64,000 bases of DNA from Vombatus ursinus (GCF_900497805.2 NW_020954615.1:11377026-11441025), one strand, 5' to 3'; positions 1 through 12,285 are shown, counted from the first letter of the stretch. The notes: generated by a model not told the origin, from the letters alone. Numbers and translations: made by a program.

Positions 1-2170
1 TGGGGTGAATACTATTGAAGAAAGTGCTTCAATGTGGCAGAGTAAAGGCAGGGACTTGCTTGAGATCTCCCCTAAACCCCTCCAAATACATTTTAAAAAA
101 GACTCTAAATAAATTCTAGAGCAGCAGAACCCACAAAAAGATGGAGTGAAATGAATTTCTGGGCCAAGAAAACTTGGAAGGTTGGTAGGAAAGGTCTGTT
201 GCACCACAGTGAGAAATGAATACAGTCCAGTGCAGGACATACCAGCACAGCCCAGACCCAGCAAAGCAGGAGCAGGCCTTGGGAGGTACTGAATTAGCAG
301 CAGCAGAGGCTGCTTCCAGAGTTCCCAGAACGCAGATGGTAAGGGGGTTAAACAACTGGTCATTAAGAGATTACAGGGGTGTTTTTGCTAGCACTGAGGC
401 AGGACCTGTTGTTTTGCCTATGCTGGAACTGGGTCGCAGTCCTGGGTGGCAGTCCCAGGATGAAGAGGAGCACTAGCATAGCAGAACTTGTGGCAGCAAT
501 GGAGGAGATGGAACCTCCTCACAGCTCCAGGCCAGAAAAAAATACTTGTGGTCATTCACAGAACAGAGCACAGGCCAGGAGATGAATAAACACCTCTGTT
601 AGATCATAGCACCTTGGAAGAACTGGAAACTTAAGGGTCCCTAGAAATGTCTGAAAATGCTGCAGAAAATCCTTGAAGCTTGGGAAAGTGCACCCTCCAC
701 GCTGGAAGTAGAACCCTATTTTAACAAGCAGTTAAAAGTCAAGTAATAGTCTGAGAAAATGATCAAACAATGGGAAAAAAACTCTGACTATAGAAAATTA
801 ATATGGTGACAAGGAAGATCAAAACACACACTCAGAAGAAGATAGCAAAGTCAAAGCTCCTACATCCAAAGCCTCTAAGAAAAATGTGAATTAGTCTCAG
901 GTCATGAGAGCTCAAAAAAGATTTTGAAAATCAAGAAAGAGAGGTAGAGGGAAAAATTAGTCAACAGCTTGGTAAAGGAGACAGAAAAATACTGAAGAAG
1001 ATTACACCTTAAAAAAGATGGACTAGGACAAATTGTAAAAGAGGTCCAAAAAGCTAATGAGGAAAAGAATGCCTTAAAAAGCAGAAATGGCAAAAATGAA
1101 AAGGAGGTCTAAAAGCTCACTGAAGAAAATCATTTCTTAAAATTAGAATGAAGCAAATGGAAGCTAATGACCTTATGGGAAATCAAGAAACAATAAGACA
1201 AAACCAGAAGAATGAAAAAATAGAAGAGAATATGAAATATCTCATTGGAAAAACAACTGACCTGGAAAATAGATCCAGGAAAGATCATTTAAAATTATTG
1301 GCCTTCCTGAAAGCCATGATCAAAAAAAGAGCCTAGACATCATCTTTCAAGAAATTATTAAGGAAAACTGCTCTGATAATCTTGAGGCAGAGGATAAAAT
1401 AGAAATTGAAAGAATCTACCGATCACCTCTTGAAAGAGATCCCAAAAGGAAAACTCCTAGGAATAATATAGCCAAATTCCAGAGTTCTCAGGTGAAGAAG
1501 AAAATATTGCAAGCAACCACAAAGAAACAATTCAAATATTGTGGAAACACAATCAGGATAACACAAAATTTAGCAGCTTCTATATTAAAGGACCAGAGGG
1601 ATTGGAATATGATATCCTGGAGGGTAAAGGAGATAGGATTGAAACAAAAAATCAACTACTCAGCAAAACTGAATATAATCTTTCAGGGGAAAAATGGACA
1701 TTCAGTGAAATAGAGGACTTTCAAGCATTCTTGATGAAAAGACCAGAGCTGAATAGAAAATTTGACTTTCAAATATAAAACTCAAAAGAAACATGAAAAG
1801 GTAAACAGGAAAGAGAAATCATAAGGGACTTATCAAAGTTGAACTGTTTGTATTCCTACATGGAAAGATGATATGTGTAGAATGGGGTAAATTATCTCAC
1901 ATAAAAGAGACAAGAAAAAGCTTTTATAGTGGAGGGGAAATGGGGGAAGGTGAGAGGGAATGAATGACTTATTCTCATTGAATTTGGCTCAAGCAGGGAA
2001 TAACATACACACTCAATTGGGTATGTAAATCTATCTCATCCTACAGGAAAATGGGGGGGGGAAGGGAATAAGAGAAGGGGGATGATAGAAGGTAGGGCAG
2101 ATTGGGGGAGGGGTAATCAGAAACAAACACTTTTGAGGAGGGACCGAGTCAAAGTAGATAATAGAATAAA
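1..2170 (+). mobile_element. HAL1-like or 3'-truncated L1, 5' half
   Basis: The order is an L1-type 5' untranslated region (1 to about 1080), a decayed ORF1 (about 1080-1780), then a G-rich non-coding stretch (1790-2170) with no reverse transcriptase. Ordinary L1 copies lose their 5' end, so a copy that keeps the 5' end and ORF1 but has no ORF2 fits the HAL1 (half-LINE) class. A full L1 cut by a later deletion is the alternative. The element may begin left of the window. The same organisation recurs at 47226-49910. Confidence 0.7.
1080..1780 (+). pseudogene. L1 ORF1 (RNA-binding chaperone) remnant
   Basis: Intact L1 ORF1 makes a trimeric coiled-coil RNA chaperone that coats the LINE RNA. Here a charged coiled-coil-like stretch leads into the start of the RRM domain, recognisable by TTDLENRSRKD at about 1254-1290 followed by a degraded GLPE-type motif. 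Pieces of the C-terminal domain continue at 1492-1713 and 1539-1778 in other frames, so the gene carries frameshifts and is dead. Confidence 0.75.
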
Positions 2171-2840
2171 TTGGGGTGGGGTGGGATCCTTAGCTGCCCT
2201 ATCACCCCATTAGTTCATATCATGTTTACAATCCACTAAAATGCCAAGATTTTTTTTTATTACAGGCAAAATACTACCTAATCATATCAACCCCCCATCT
2301 TGTACTTACTATGTTTATTTGTTGAACCAAATATACAACTTTAAATTTAATCTCTATTAATAATATTTCATATTATTATATTCAATCTTGTCTCTCATTG
2401 CACAAGGGATGCTAAAACAGGGACAGTGGCAGTAAACTCTCCAATTTTATTTTCTTCTCTGAATTTGTTACCTTAATTTCTAGGGCAGTGAATGGTGTGA
2501 TAGTAATCATTAGCATCTGAGCACCAGCTGGATTTATAAAACAATGTCTATTATGTCTTTTTTTTATAATATTCATACTACTTTGAGGTGAAACATTTAT
2601 CATTCTGGAAGATCAAACTTTAGTAAGAAAAAAGTTACCAATGAAAAAAATTATCCATGAATCTTCTGAACTCATTAGAGCAAAGTGATAATTAACTGTT
2701 ATAATTATGAAGGATATTTAGAGAAAAGTAGAGTTAAAGAAAGATGTGAATGCTGGCTACTTCTTTCAATATTTTTTGGTATGCATTCTTTCTACTTTGT
2801 CCATTTTAAGTCTTTTTGTCTTCATGGTTTTGATTGTTGT
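2171..2840. other. AT-rich unique stretch, no feature seen
   Basis: I see no repeat family, splice context or reading frame worth naming. The composition is AT-rich with short homopolymer runs. Confidence 0.4.
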
Positions 2841-3116
2841 GGCAGAGAGTGACACAGAGACAAAGAGACAGAGAGAGAGTCAGAGAGAGAGAGAGAGAAG
2901 ACAGAGATGGAGACAGTAAGACAGAGACAGAGATACATACAGAGAGATAGAGACACAGAAACAGAGACACAGAAAGAAAGACAAAGACGAGACACAGAGA
3001 GAAACAGAGACAGAGAGGCAAAGACAGAGATGGAAAGGGGAGAGAGAAACAGAGATAGAAAGAAATACAGAAAGAAACAAAGAGAGAAAGAAAGAGACAG
3101 AGACAGAGAGAAATCA
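2841..3116. repeat. Imperfect GA-rich (gacaga)n simple repeat
   Basis: About 275 bases of gacaga, gaga and gaaa units form a nearly pure purine tract with regular c interruptions. It explains long Leu/Ser/Cys-rich open frames on the minus strand and Arg/Glu-rich ones on the plus strand; neither is a gene. Confidence 0.9.
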
Positions 3117-3345
3117 TCTGGTTGTCATCATCTAGTAATATGATTTTCTGCATTTTGCTAGGGTGATATTCAGACTGCCGACACAGTTCATGGCATAACA
3201 TATACTTAAATCCTTTCCAACTAAATAAATCATTTCAGAGCTTACTGTCTCCAGGTATAGCTTCTGAGAACCAAAAGTCATGGTAATATCACTCCTAGGC
3301 ACACAGCCTAAGGAGGTCAAAAGAAGTATATGTGTATAGATGTGT

Positions 3346-3585
3346 ATGTCTGTGTGTGTGTGTGTGTATACACACACATATATATGTATGTATACACACA
3401 TATATACATATATTATATAATATATATAATATATATATTATACACACACACATCTGTATGTGTATATATTATGTGTGCACATACATACAATTATGTGTGC
3501 ATGTACATGTACTTACAGGTATGCCTACATTATTTTTGCCTTACAATACATGTATACACATATATGTCTACATGTATATTGGGAA
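3346..3585. repeat. Compound (TG)n/(CA)n/(TA)n repeat
   Basis: Alternating purine-pyrimidine sequence runs from (tg)n through mixed cacata and tata units. It produces spurious Tyr/Ile/Cys/His-rich open frames on both strands. Confidence 0.85.
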
Positions 3586-3894
3586 TTATTAAATGAAATG
3601 ACATGAATATAGTAAATTACTGTTGAACTGTAAGAAACCTACTGGTAAAAATGAGTGAAAAGGCAAAGATCAAGGTCACATGTAGACAGGCTGACCTCAG
3701 CAGAAAGAAGGGATACTTAATTGTCTGAAACTTTGGGAAAGGAAGAAAGAGTGAGATATGATATAAAGTCTCTGAAAATAAAGACAATGGAAGAAGAGTC
3801 AATTTATATCAAATGGCTGCACTTTTTTTTTCATAAAGTGATAGGTCATATTTAAATGTCAGTACATACAGAAAAATAGAATTTCAGACTGAGT

Positions 3895-4370
3895 AAAAAC
3901 TACAATGACCCAATCCAGCCAATCCCACCAACAGAGTTTACTTCAACATACATGACAAATGGTCATCCATTCTCTGTAGACTTCCATTGAGGAAGAATAA
4001 ACATCTTGAGGCAATCCATTCTACTTTCATCCAGATGCAATGTTTAGGAAATAATCTCTATCTAATCAGTCCTAAATTATCCTCTTTTCAAATTTCAAAC
4101 ATTGCTCCTGAATCTGCCCTCTGCTACCAAACAAAATTGAACAAGTCTGATCCCTTGCCCATGTGAAAATCCTTACAGTAGTTAAAGGCAACTTTTTATG
4201 CTCTCCAGACACTTCAGTTGGTTCTCTTCCAAGCTAAACATCCACAGCCTCTTTAACAGACAACATGACCTTGAAACCCTTTGTCATCCTGACTGCCCTT
4301 CTCTGAACATTCCCTGGATTAGCAATGTCCTTCCCAAAATTGGCACCTAGCACAAAAATTATAAGTAAAT
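3895..4370 (-). mobile_element. CR1/L3 LINE 3' region
   Basis: Read on the plus strand this is the reverse of a CR1/L3 LINE 3' end. Successive landmarks match: a gacaaatggtcatcca block near 3953, gaggcaatccattctac near 4009, aagctaaacatccacag near 4231, a gactgcccttctctgaacat block near 4290 and agcaatgtccttcc near 4321. It is old and diverged. Confidence 0.8.
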
Positions 4371-4789
4371 ATTAATTAGCAAAAATATTAAACATGTCCT
4401 TTGTAGACCATAACACAATTAAAGTTATAATTAAAGTAGGGATATAAATAAGAGATATATACTGAAATGGAGACTTCATGATGATATATTAAATAATAAG
4501 TGAATCAAAGATTGAATCATACAAACAATAACTATGTAAAAGAAATAATAATGAGAAAACACCATAAAACTGCTGGCATGTAGCTGAAACATGTTCATAT
4601 ATGGAAATATATTCACATATACTAAATGTACAGAAATATATTTAAATAAACATAAATTCATGTACATAAATATGTAAATATATTCACATATATAAATATA
4701 TTTATATTTATACATGCTTATTTGTGTGTACATACGTCTATGTGTTTAAATCTGTTCATACATTAAAATCAAAACCACTTAATCAAAAT
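4371..4789. repeat. AT-rich stretch with TATA/CATA simple sequence
   Basis: AT-rich DNA with loose tata, cata and aata units at about 4590-4740. No gene is seen. Confidence 0.5.
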
Positions 4790-6060
4790 CATTAAAAAGA
4801 AGGGGAAATAAAATAAACCCTAGTCAAATTCATTAGAGAAAAAATAATTTTAAAAATTGAATATAGTGAAATCACAAACATAAAAATGTATTCTCAAGAC
4901 ATATTTTACACACTTCTGTGCCAGAAAAACAGAATTTCAATGAACAGATGATTTTTTTAAATCCCAATTAACATACCACCAAATAAAAATCTTAAATAAT
5001 ACAGTTTTAGAAAATGAAATTAGTACAATTGTACAAGAACTAACAAAGTGAGGAGGGAGGGCATGGAGAAAGGAGGAGAAAATCTGTTCCATATGAATTT
5101 ACAGTTTAATTGTTTCAAACATTTAAAGCATAATTAATGCTTATAATATACAAAGCATTATCAAATATTAGGAAATGAAACAATGTACAAAATTTTTTTT
5201 CTGAGAACAAATATATATTTCTAATAACCAAACCAAGAAAGAATGAATCAAAGGTAAATATAAATCAATACTATTTATGAAAAACAATTTAAAATATAAA
5301 GTATTGTCAAAAACATAACAAATCATATTTTTTTTAAAAAATGCCATGATCAAGATGTTTTTATGCCAGGGGTCTAAGGCTCAACATTAGGAGAGCAATT
5401 AATGTAATTAATGTTACTTAAAGTAAAAGCATCAAAAACTATTGTGTACACGCATATATATGTGTATCAACAGACACTGGAAAAAGGGTTTGACAAAATT
5501 TAATGCTTATTTATCCTACAAATTCCTACAAACCTAAGCAAAACAAAAAATTTTAAGCCATATGGTTTGATTGATGTCTAACCCTAAAACTGAATACTAT
5601 ATTTACTATACTATGCTATACTATACTACACTATACTATACTATATGAATACTATATGTACTATAAAACTGAATATTATATATACATGCATATATTAAAT
5701 ATGTATGTAATACATAGCATGCATTATATAGACACATATATACACACTATATATACATACACACAAGAATATATATACACATGTATATATGTTATGTATA
5801 CATAGGTATTACACACAGAATTTTTCAATAAATATAAGAATGATACAAGGATGGTCATCTCCTGTCACTGTTAGTTAGCATATTTCTACAATTGTTAGCA
5901 ATAGTAATAAGAAAATAAATAAGTGTATTAAAAGCATAAGAAAGGGAAAGAAGAGAGAAAATTATTCTGATTTGCTGAACCCATGCTAAATTATTTAGAA
6001 AACCATAGAGAATAAACAAAGAAAACAATTGAGTAATTATAGTTTTCAGAAATGAATTCA
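4790..6060 (+). mobile_element. Old L1 ORF2 fragment with internal TA-rich repeat
   Basis: The stretch around 5464-5515 encodes the L1 region corresponding to INRHWKKGFDKI, normally part of the reverse transcriptase. The stretch around 5840-5940 resembles the later segment with gttagcaatagtaataag. Between them, 5580-5815 is ctata/tatac simple sequence. All frames are broken. The boundaries are approximate. Confidence 0.6.
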
Positions 6061-6575
6061 ATATTCCAGATATAGTTGGAACAATTTATTAGGCAGAAGA
6101 CTACTACATCCTGATTCCTGTAATGCATGCCCCTTAGGAGAGAGCCCAAGATCACATCAACCTTTTTTAACTGACCTTTTGCACTGTGGTGAGAGTGAAC
6201 AATAAACTATGGACAGCTCACATGTTCTCCTGGAATGAACTCGATGTCAAAAAAGAAAAAGAAAGAAAGAAAAGAAAAGAGCACCAGTATATATGGTGTT
6301 ATGGCAAACCTATGACAAACTTACAGGAAGAAATAGTCAAGAATCTAATAAGATGGGAGAGTGTGGATGGGTTGCAATGTGGATAAGTGAAGATAGCAAT
6401 CATATCAATGGAAATATAGTTGTGTTTGAAAGTCAAGCTGTCTCTTCATTTTGAATTTGTGGTTCATTAATGCTGTCATACCTTTTTTTTCTGTCAAATA
6501 GTTTTTTTTAAACAAAAAGATTTATCATTTGATAAATGATTTGACAATGGTGATTATTTTATTCCCCCCAAATTG
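6061..6575. other. Unclassified, possibly repeat-derived
   Basis: A purine patch of aaagaaag units lies at about 6250-6282. The flanking sequence has the feel of a decayed interspersed repeat but I cannot assign a family. A 66-codon frame at 6186-6386 shows no domain and opens with a non-ATG codon (gtg). Confidence 0.4.
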
Positions 6576-6778
6576 CCCTGCAAGGTAATACTGATATTAT
6601 TTACTCCATTTAACAGATGGAGAAACTGAATCTCAGATTTTAACAAAGAACTACATGACTTATCCATGACAAGCTTCAAAGGTAGGACTCAAACACAGAT
6701 TTTGAATTTTATTATCTGTCTTTCCTGATTCCAAGTTCTGTATTCCTTTCTATTACACTATTTCTAAGAGAATAGGTA
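6576..6778 (-). repeat. MIR SINE, antisense
   Basis: The order is a ttatttactccatttaacagatgg core, agaaactgaatctcag, a decayed gacttatccatgacaag, then a ctgattccaagttctg end. This is the reversed MIR order. Confidence 0.7.
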
Positions 6779-7059
6779 ATCCTAGTCATATTTGCTAAAA
6801 ATAAAAAAATGGGATGGGGATGCAGAAAAGAGAAGTAGTAAGTGTTGGAAATAAGAGAAGAGGATGGATATTTTCAACTCAACAGCTGTAACAATTTGAG
6901 AAAGTTTGGACCTCAGCTTACTCATTCATAGACAGAAGGAATTGTATAATATCTGTGGTACATTACAGTCTTCTTTTAATGTGTATATTTCATTTAAAAT
7001 TATAGAGTATTAATTTTAATTAAATGTATTTATTAATATTTTATTCATTTATAATTTGT

Positions 7060-7890
7060 GCCCACCATTGACCAACTGAACTTATCTGAAAAAAAATGCC
7101 AACCTACAAACAAAAACAAGGCATAGTCCAACAAAACAAATTTCTACATTGGGCATGACCACAAATATATATCACTTTCTATATTTGAACTTCATCACTT
7201 TTCTAGTTGGATGTCAGTGACATGTTTCTTTTTCAGCTTTGGGAACTTATTTATTATTGCATTGATCAAAGTTCTGTAATCTTTCAAACTTATTTTTCTT
7301 TACAATGTCAGTGACAACATATCCATTTTATTTTAGTTTTGCTCACTTTGCATCAGTTAGTAGATTTTTTCCCAGGTTCCTCTGAAACCGTCCATTTGGT
7401 CATTTCTTATAGTACAATAATTCGTCTATTCCTCAATTGGATTATAACTCCTTAGTTTTCCTATTTGGGACTACTATGAAAAGAGCTGTTATGAATATTC
7501 TTGTAGATATATGTCAATTTCCTCTTTGATCTCTTTGTAAGTTAGTAATGGTAGAGTTGTAGGATAGTAGTGCAAATATAATAAAATATACACAGATTAG
7601 TAACTTTGGGAGCATAGTCACAAATTGCTTTCCAGAATGGCTAGACAAATTCCTAGTTCCACCAACAGTGAACCAGTATTCCTGTTTTCCTGAAGCCCCT
7701 CCAACATTTGTTATTTTCCTCTTCACTTAATTCGTCCAGTCTTGTTCTTCCAGCAAGGCAAAACATCAAAGTTTATTTAATTTGCATTTCTCTGCTTATT
7801 GGGGATTTGTAGCACTGTTTAATTTCACTGTTGATAACTTTGATTTCTTCTTTTGAATACTCTCTCTTCTTATCTATGGCCATATATCTA
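7060..7890 (-). mobile_element. L1 3' fragment, antisense
   Basis: Antisense copy of the marsupial L1 ORF2 C-terminus and 3' end. Landmarks are the Leu/Ile codon-poor block at 7380-7480, a decayed cctcaattggattataac, gagctgttatgaatatt, ttgctttccagaatggct at 7628, ccaccaacagtgaacc at 7659, and a tttgcatttctct block at 7781. It is clearly diverged. Confidence 0.75.
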
Positions 7891-8329
7891 ATGAAAATAG
7901 CATTGGATTTAGAAATTCAAAGTAATTTCTTATGAATTTTTTTTCAATTTTAACCTTATAGGATATATTTAGAAGTCCTGAGTGGTCAGTCTGGCACAAT
8001 CTCTTCTAACCAGGATTTCTCAGGCTTTCATAAAGCCAAATAGACAATTATGTATATAATTTCTGAAAAGTCCCCAAGAGGGGCAACTTATTCAGAAAAT
8101 ATTAGACCCACTATCTCTTATTCCACCAGTAACATATTGCTTTATTGAATCTTGAAGACTCTTCTTTACCCTGAATTAGGTCATAGGCTCATAAAAATAT
8201 ACATTGTTAGTCACATAAGCAAGATATAGAGTTTGTATGTCCCACTAGTACTGTTGGAAAACTGATTGATCAAGAGGGAAACCTCCTATGTGTTCAGTAG
8301 ATCACCTACAAAGGAGCTGAGTATATGGG
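7891..8329. other. Unique stretch, no feature seen
   Basis: No repeat family or coding signal is recognised. Confidence 0.35.
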
Positions 8330-8456
8330 AAAAAAAAACTTTGGCCTTTGAGACAGAGACATCTATATTACTGCCAATTCTTCTTATAAACTATTTGACC
8401 AAGAATAACCTCTTTAAGATTCATATTCCTCATCTTTTTTTAAATGGGGGCAATAA
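8330..8456 (+). repeat. MIR SINE, left part, split by L1
   Basis: Diverged MIR body ending in the tcctcatctttttttaaatgggggcaataa region. The element resumes at 10510. The break is at an L1 insertion flanked by the repeated bases ggggcaataa (8447-8456 and 10510-10519). Confidence 0.7.
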
Positions 8457-8693
8457 AACAAACCCAGGAACTATATGAACATAATTACAAAAAACTTTTC
8501 ACACAAATATAGTCAGATCTAAAGAATTAGAAAAAAATCAGTTGCTCATGGGTAGGCCAAGCTAATATAATAAAAATGACAATTCTACCTAAACTAATTA
8601 ACTTATTCAGTGCCATACCAATCAAACTACCAAAAATTATTTTATAGATCTAGAAAACATAATAACAAGATTCACTTGAAATAACAGAAGGTC

Positions 8694-8849
8694 AGGGGCA
8701 GCTAGGTGGTGCAGTGAATAGAACTCTGGCCTTGGAGTCAGAAGGACCTGAGTTCAAATCCAGCCTGAGACACTTAACACTTACTAGCTGTGTGACCTTG
8801 GGCAAGTCACTTACCCCCGATCGACTCACCAAATGGCAAAAAAAAAAAA
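8694..8849 (+). mobile_element. Poly-A SINE of WSINE type
   Basis: tRNA-like head (ggggcagctaggtggtgcag) with a B-box-like gagttcaaatcc, a CORE-type gtgtgaccttgggcaagtca block, and a poly-A tail. The flanks repeat aaataaca(g/a)aaggtc at 8679-8693 and 8850-8864, one mismatch in 15. The poly-A tail and duplication length indicate mobilisation by L1. This type was recalled from Australasian marsupials. Confidence 0.85.
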
Positions 8850-8864
8850 AAATAACAAAAGGTC

Positions 8865-10138
8865 CAGAATATCAAGGGAACTAATGAAAAGAAAACCTGG
8901 GGAAGGTTGCCTAGCCATTCCAGATCTTAAATCATATTATAAAGCAGTAATCATCAAAACTACTTGGTACTGGTTAAGAAATAGAGTGGTGGAGCAGTGG
9001 AATAGGTTAAGTATGCAAGACACAGTAGTCAATGACTATAGTAATCTACTATTTGATAAACCCAAAAGACCCCAGCTTCTGTGATGAGAACCTACTCTTT
9101 GACAAAAACTGCTGGGAAAACTGGAAAAGGGTATGGCAGAAACTAGGCATTGATCAAAATCTCACACCGTATTTCAAAATAAAGTCAAAATGGGTTCAAG
9201 ATTTAGACATAAAGGCTGATACCATAAGCAAACTGGGAGAACAAGGATTAGTTTACCTATCAGATTTATGGAGAGTGGAAGAATTCATGACCAAACAGGA
9301 GATAGACAACATTACAAAAAGCAAAATGGGTAACTTTGATTACATTAAATTGAAAAGCTTTTGCACAGACAAAGCCAATGTAACCAAGATTAGAAGGAAA
9401 GATGAAAATTGGGAAAGCATTTTTACAACTAGTCTCTCTGATAAGGGACTCATTTCTAAAATATATAGAGAATTAAGTCAAATTTATAAGAATACAAGTC
9501 ATATCCCCATTGATAAATGATCAAAGGATATGAACAGGCAGTTTTCAGATGGAGAAATTAAAGCCATCTATTCTCATATGAAAACATGCTCTAAATCACT
9601 GTTCATTAGAGAAATGCAAATCAAAACATCTCTGAGGTACTACATCACACCTATCAGAATGACCAACATGACAAAACAAGAAACTTATAAATGTTGGAGA
9701 AGGTGTGGGAAAATTGGAACACTAATGCATTATTGGTGGAGTTGTGAAATGATCCAACCATTTTAGAGAGCAATTTGGAACTATGCCCAAAGGGCTATCA
9801 AAATGTCCATACTTTTTAAACCAGCAATAGCACCTCTAAGACTGTATCCAAAAGACATCATACAAATGGGAAAGGGACCCACATGTACAAAAATATTTAC
9901 AGCAGCTCTTTTTGTGGTGGCAAAGAATTGGAAATTGAGGGGATGCTCATCAACTGGGGGATGGCTGAACAAGTTGTGGTATATGAATGTAATGGCATAC
10001 TATTGTGCTATAAGAAATGATGAGCAAGCAGACTTCAGAAAAACCTGGAAAGACTTGTATGGTCTGATACTGAGTGAAGTGAGCAGAACCAGGAGAACGT
10101 TGTACACAGTAACACTCACATTGTGCAATGACTAACAT
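8865..10138 (+). pseudogene. L1 ORF2 C-terminal remnant
   Basis: ORF2 makes the endonuclease/reverse transcriptase that copies L1 RNA into nicked DNA. Only the part downstream of the catalytic reverse-transcriptase core remains, including the cysteine-containing C-terminal segment (CWRRCGKIGTLMHYWWSCEM at about 9695-9755). The frame changes once near 9068, where an extra a follows aaaccc. Two Trp codons have become stops (TGA at 9518-9520, TAG at 9764-9766). The original stop appears to be the TAA at 10133-10135. It cannot make a functional enzyme. Confidence 0.85.
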
Positions 10139-10509
10139 TGATAGACTTAGCTTTTCTCAGCAATGTAAGGATCTAAGACATCTCCAGAAGTCTCAGGATG
10201 GAAAATACTATCCACATCCAAAGAAAGAACCATGGAGTTTGAATGCAGATCGAAGCATACTATTTGCTATTTTTTTCTTCTGTTGTGTTTTGTTTCCTCT
10301 TTCTGGTGGTTCCTCCTATTGGTTCTGATTCTTACTTACGACATCACTAATGTGAAAATATGTTTAATAGGAATGTATATGTATAGCCTATATCAGATTG
10401 TGCGCTGGCTTGGGGAGGGAAGCAGGAAGGGAGAGGGAGAAAAATTATAAACTCAAAAGGTTATGGAAGTGATCATTGATAAATCAAAATAAATTAATAA
10501 AAATAAATA

Positions 10510-10600
10510 GGGGCAATAATAACTGGAAGAAATACTTCATGGAAATATTTTGTGAGAACAGTGCTTTGTAAACCACAGATGTATCAACAATATATGATTG
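10510..10600 (+). repeat. MIR SINE, right part
   Basis: Continues the MIR split at 8456: ggggcaataataactgg, then an aatattttgtgagaacagtgctttgtaaa end. Confidence 0.65.
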
Positions 10601-10775
10601 GTTTTGTGACTATTCATTGCACCTATGCAAGATAGCAACACCTCTATAGCTGAAGAGAAGTTTTCCCTGAATTATTGTTGCTTAAAATAATTCCAATATC
10701 ATCTGGTAGCCAGACTGCCAGAAATATGATGAGTTTTTGTTACTTCAGCAAGGCTAAAGCTGAGACAACAGCTCC

Positions 10776-11175
10776 ACAGTTAATCAATCAATTAATCAAC
10801 AAGTGTTTATTGAGAAGGTCATGCAATTGATGGAGTGTCAGGCCTGGGGTCAGCAAGAATCATCTTTCTGAGTTCAAATCTGACCTCAGATGCTTATTAG
10901 TTGTGTGACCCTGGGCAAGTCACTTAACCCTGTTTGCTAAATTTCCTCATTTGTAAAATGAGCTGGAAAAAGGAATGACGAACTCCTCCAGCATCTTTGC
11001 CAAGAAAACCCCATATGGGGTCATGGAGAGTCAGACACAACTGCAAAAATGATCGAACAATAGCAGCAAATACATTAGGCACCAACTAAGTACCAGATGA
11101 TGTGCTAGGAATCTGAGCTGCAAGTACAAAGAATGAAATAATTCTTACTCACAAATAGCTCACAATCTAATGAGA
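10776..11175 (-). mobile_element. L2 3' end, antisense, split by a SINE
   Basis: Left piece: atcaacaagtgtttattgag (10796-10815). Right piece from about 11066: caccaactaagtaccagatgatgtgctagg and then cacaatctaatgag. Together they are the reverse of the L2 3' end. The SINE at 10819-11065 sits between them. Confidence 0.7.
10819..11065 (+). mobile_element. RTE-tailed SINE (type B)
   Basis: The head is MIR/CORE-like (gtgtgaccctgggcaagtca at about 10903-10922). The 3' half reads gccaagaaaaccccatatgg then gagtcagacacaactg and ends in an aacaatagcagca tail. The agtcagacacaactg motif resembles the tails of RTE/BovB-clade LINEs and their SINEs. Confidence 0.8.
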
Positions 11176-11189
11176 AAGACAAGTACATT

Positions 11190-11250
11190 TAGAATATACA
11201 TACAAAGTGTATATTATATATATATACATTATATATATATATATATATAT
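11190..11250. repeat. (TA)n microsatellite
   Basis: Two runs of ta dinucleotides at about 11212-11250. Confidence 0.85.
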
Positions 11251-11270
11251 TAAATACAAAGTAGTTTGTA

Positions 11271-12280
11271 ACAGAAGTCAATAGCATTCATGGGCATTAG
11301 GAAAAAGTACATTAGGAAAGTCCTCCATGCCACAGCTGGGTTTGATATTGTCCATCTTGCTAAGATCTGCCACTCTCTGTTGGCATAGACAGGGCCTCCA
11401 AGCACCTGCATTGATTACAATTTCTTTGTGCCCTCCTACATGGTCTTTGGGAATTTCTGTGGATAAAAGCATCCCTCATCTCACAGTCAACTTCTCGAAG
11501 CTGAGCAAGACAGGTCTCTGGCGCATACATATTCAGAGCATCAGTAGGCCTATAATTGATGCTAGACAGTAGAACCTTCCAGGGGCACAGATTTCAAGAC
11601 CTCAGTCACCTTCCACAGGAGGATGCAGCAACAGAAGAAGGCTTGGTTGGTCTATTACGAAGAATGGCTAAAAATTGGTGAATTTCTTAAAATCACAGCA
11701 GACTTTGAAGAGTAAGAGAAGAGGGACTTTTTTTTCTTTCTCTATTCTCTCTTCTCTAGCAAATATCTTTCAATTTCAACCTACTCATTAAGATGGTAGA
11801 CTGCTTCTGTTGGAAGATTGCTCCTACAGGCACTGGTGATTGTAGCCCCACAATCTGCATAAACTGCCTTATGCTTCCTATTACCCCACGACCTGTGGCT
11901 AACACCCATAGACGTGCTTCCACTGTGCTTGTCACTCAGTGCAAAGCAGGAAATTAAATAAGGCTCAAATAAACTAATTAAAAGCCTCATTTTTGCTTAT
12001 GAGAAACATAATATCCCACTAGGTTCCTCCTTCAGTAATGAAAAAGAAATGGAAATGCACATCATTTAAATGCTTTTGTTTCCTAATTTCTTGGAGGAAA
12101 ATAAAAGGGAACAAGGATGAATGACTCAAGCTTGGCAACTTTCCTGCAAAGACCTTTAATCTGTAGTTTTTCTGTTAAGATTTCAGCAGCCATGTCTCTG
12201 GATGCTGATTCTCCTTGGAATCTCTTCCCAAGAAGCTTAAAGCATATAAGGTTAAAATGTGACAGTTTTGAGGATGAACA
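11271..12280. other. Unique block, origin unknown
   Basis: GC content is higher at 11280-11640 than nearby and I recognise no repeat family. A minus-strand frame (11278-11472) reads HVGGHKEIVINAGAW and MDNIKPSCGMEDFPN among others, which I could not match to any protein. A second minus frame (11781-11990) is equally anonymous. This could be a processed pseudogene, an old mobile element or unique DNA. Confidence 0.3.
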
Positions 12281-12285
12281 AGGAT

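Larger units (their letters stand above)
8457..10509 (+). mobile_element. 5'-truncated L1 with target-site duplication
   Basis: The copy starts inside ORF2, continues through the ORF2 C-terminus to about 10135, and ends in a 3' untranslated region with an A/T-rich tail (aataaattaataaaaataaa). The duplicated ggggcaataa on both sides gives the exact borders. It is among the least decayed L1 copies here. A poly-A SINE has inserted at 8694-8849 with its own duplication. Confidence 0.9.

Noticed and set aside
2806-3201. 131-codon Leu/Ser/Cys-rich minus frame that could mimic a membrane protein
   Set aside because: It is a translation of the gacaga repeat.
8694-8790. tRNA-gene-like promoter boxes in SINE heads
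   Set aside because: The gagttcaaatc B-box and the head lack a cloverleaf with acceptor pairing and occur in every SINE copy, so no tRNA gene is called.
9032-9520. 162-codon plus-strand open frame
   Set aside because: It is part of the L1 ORF2 C-terminus, not a host gene.
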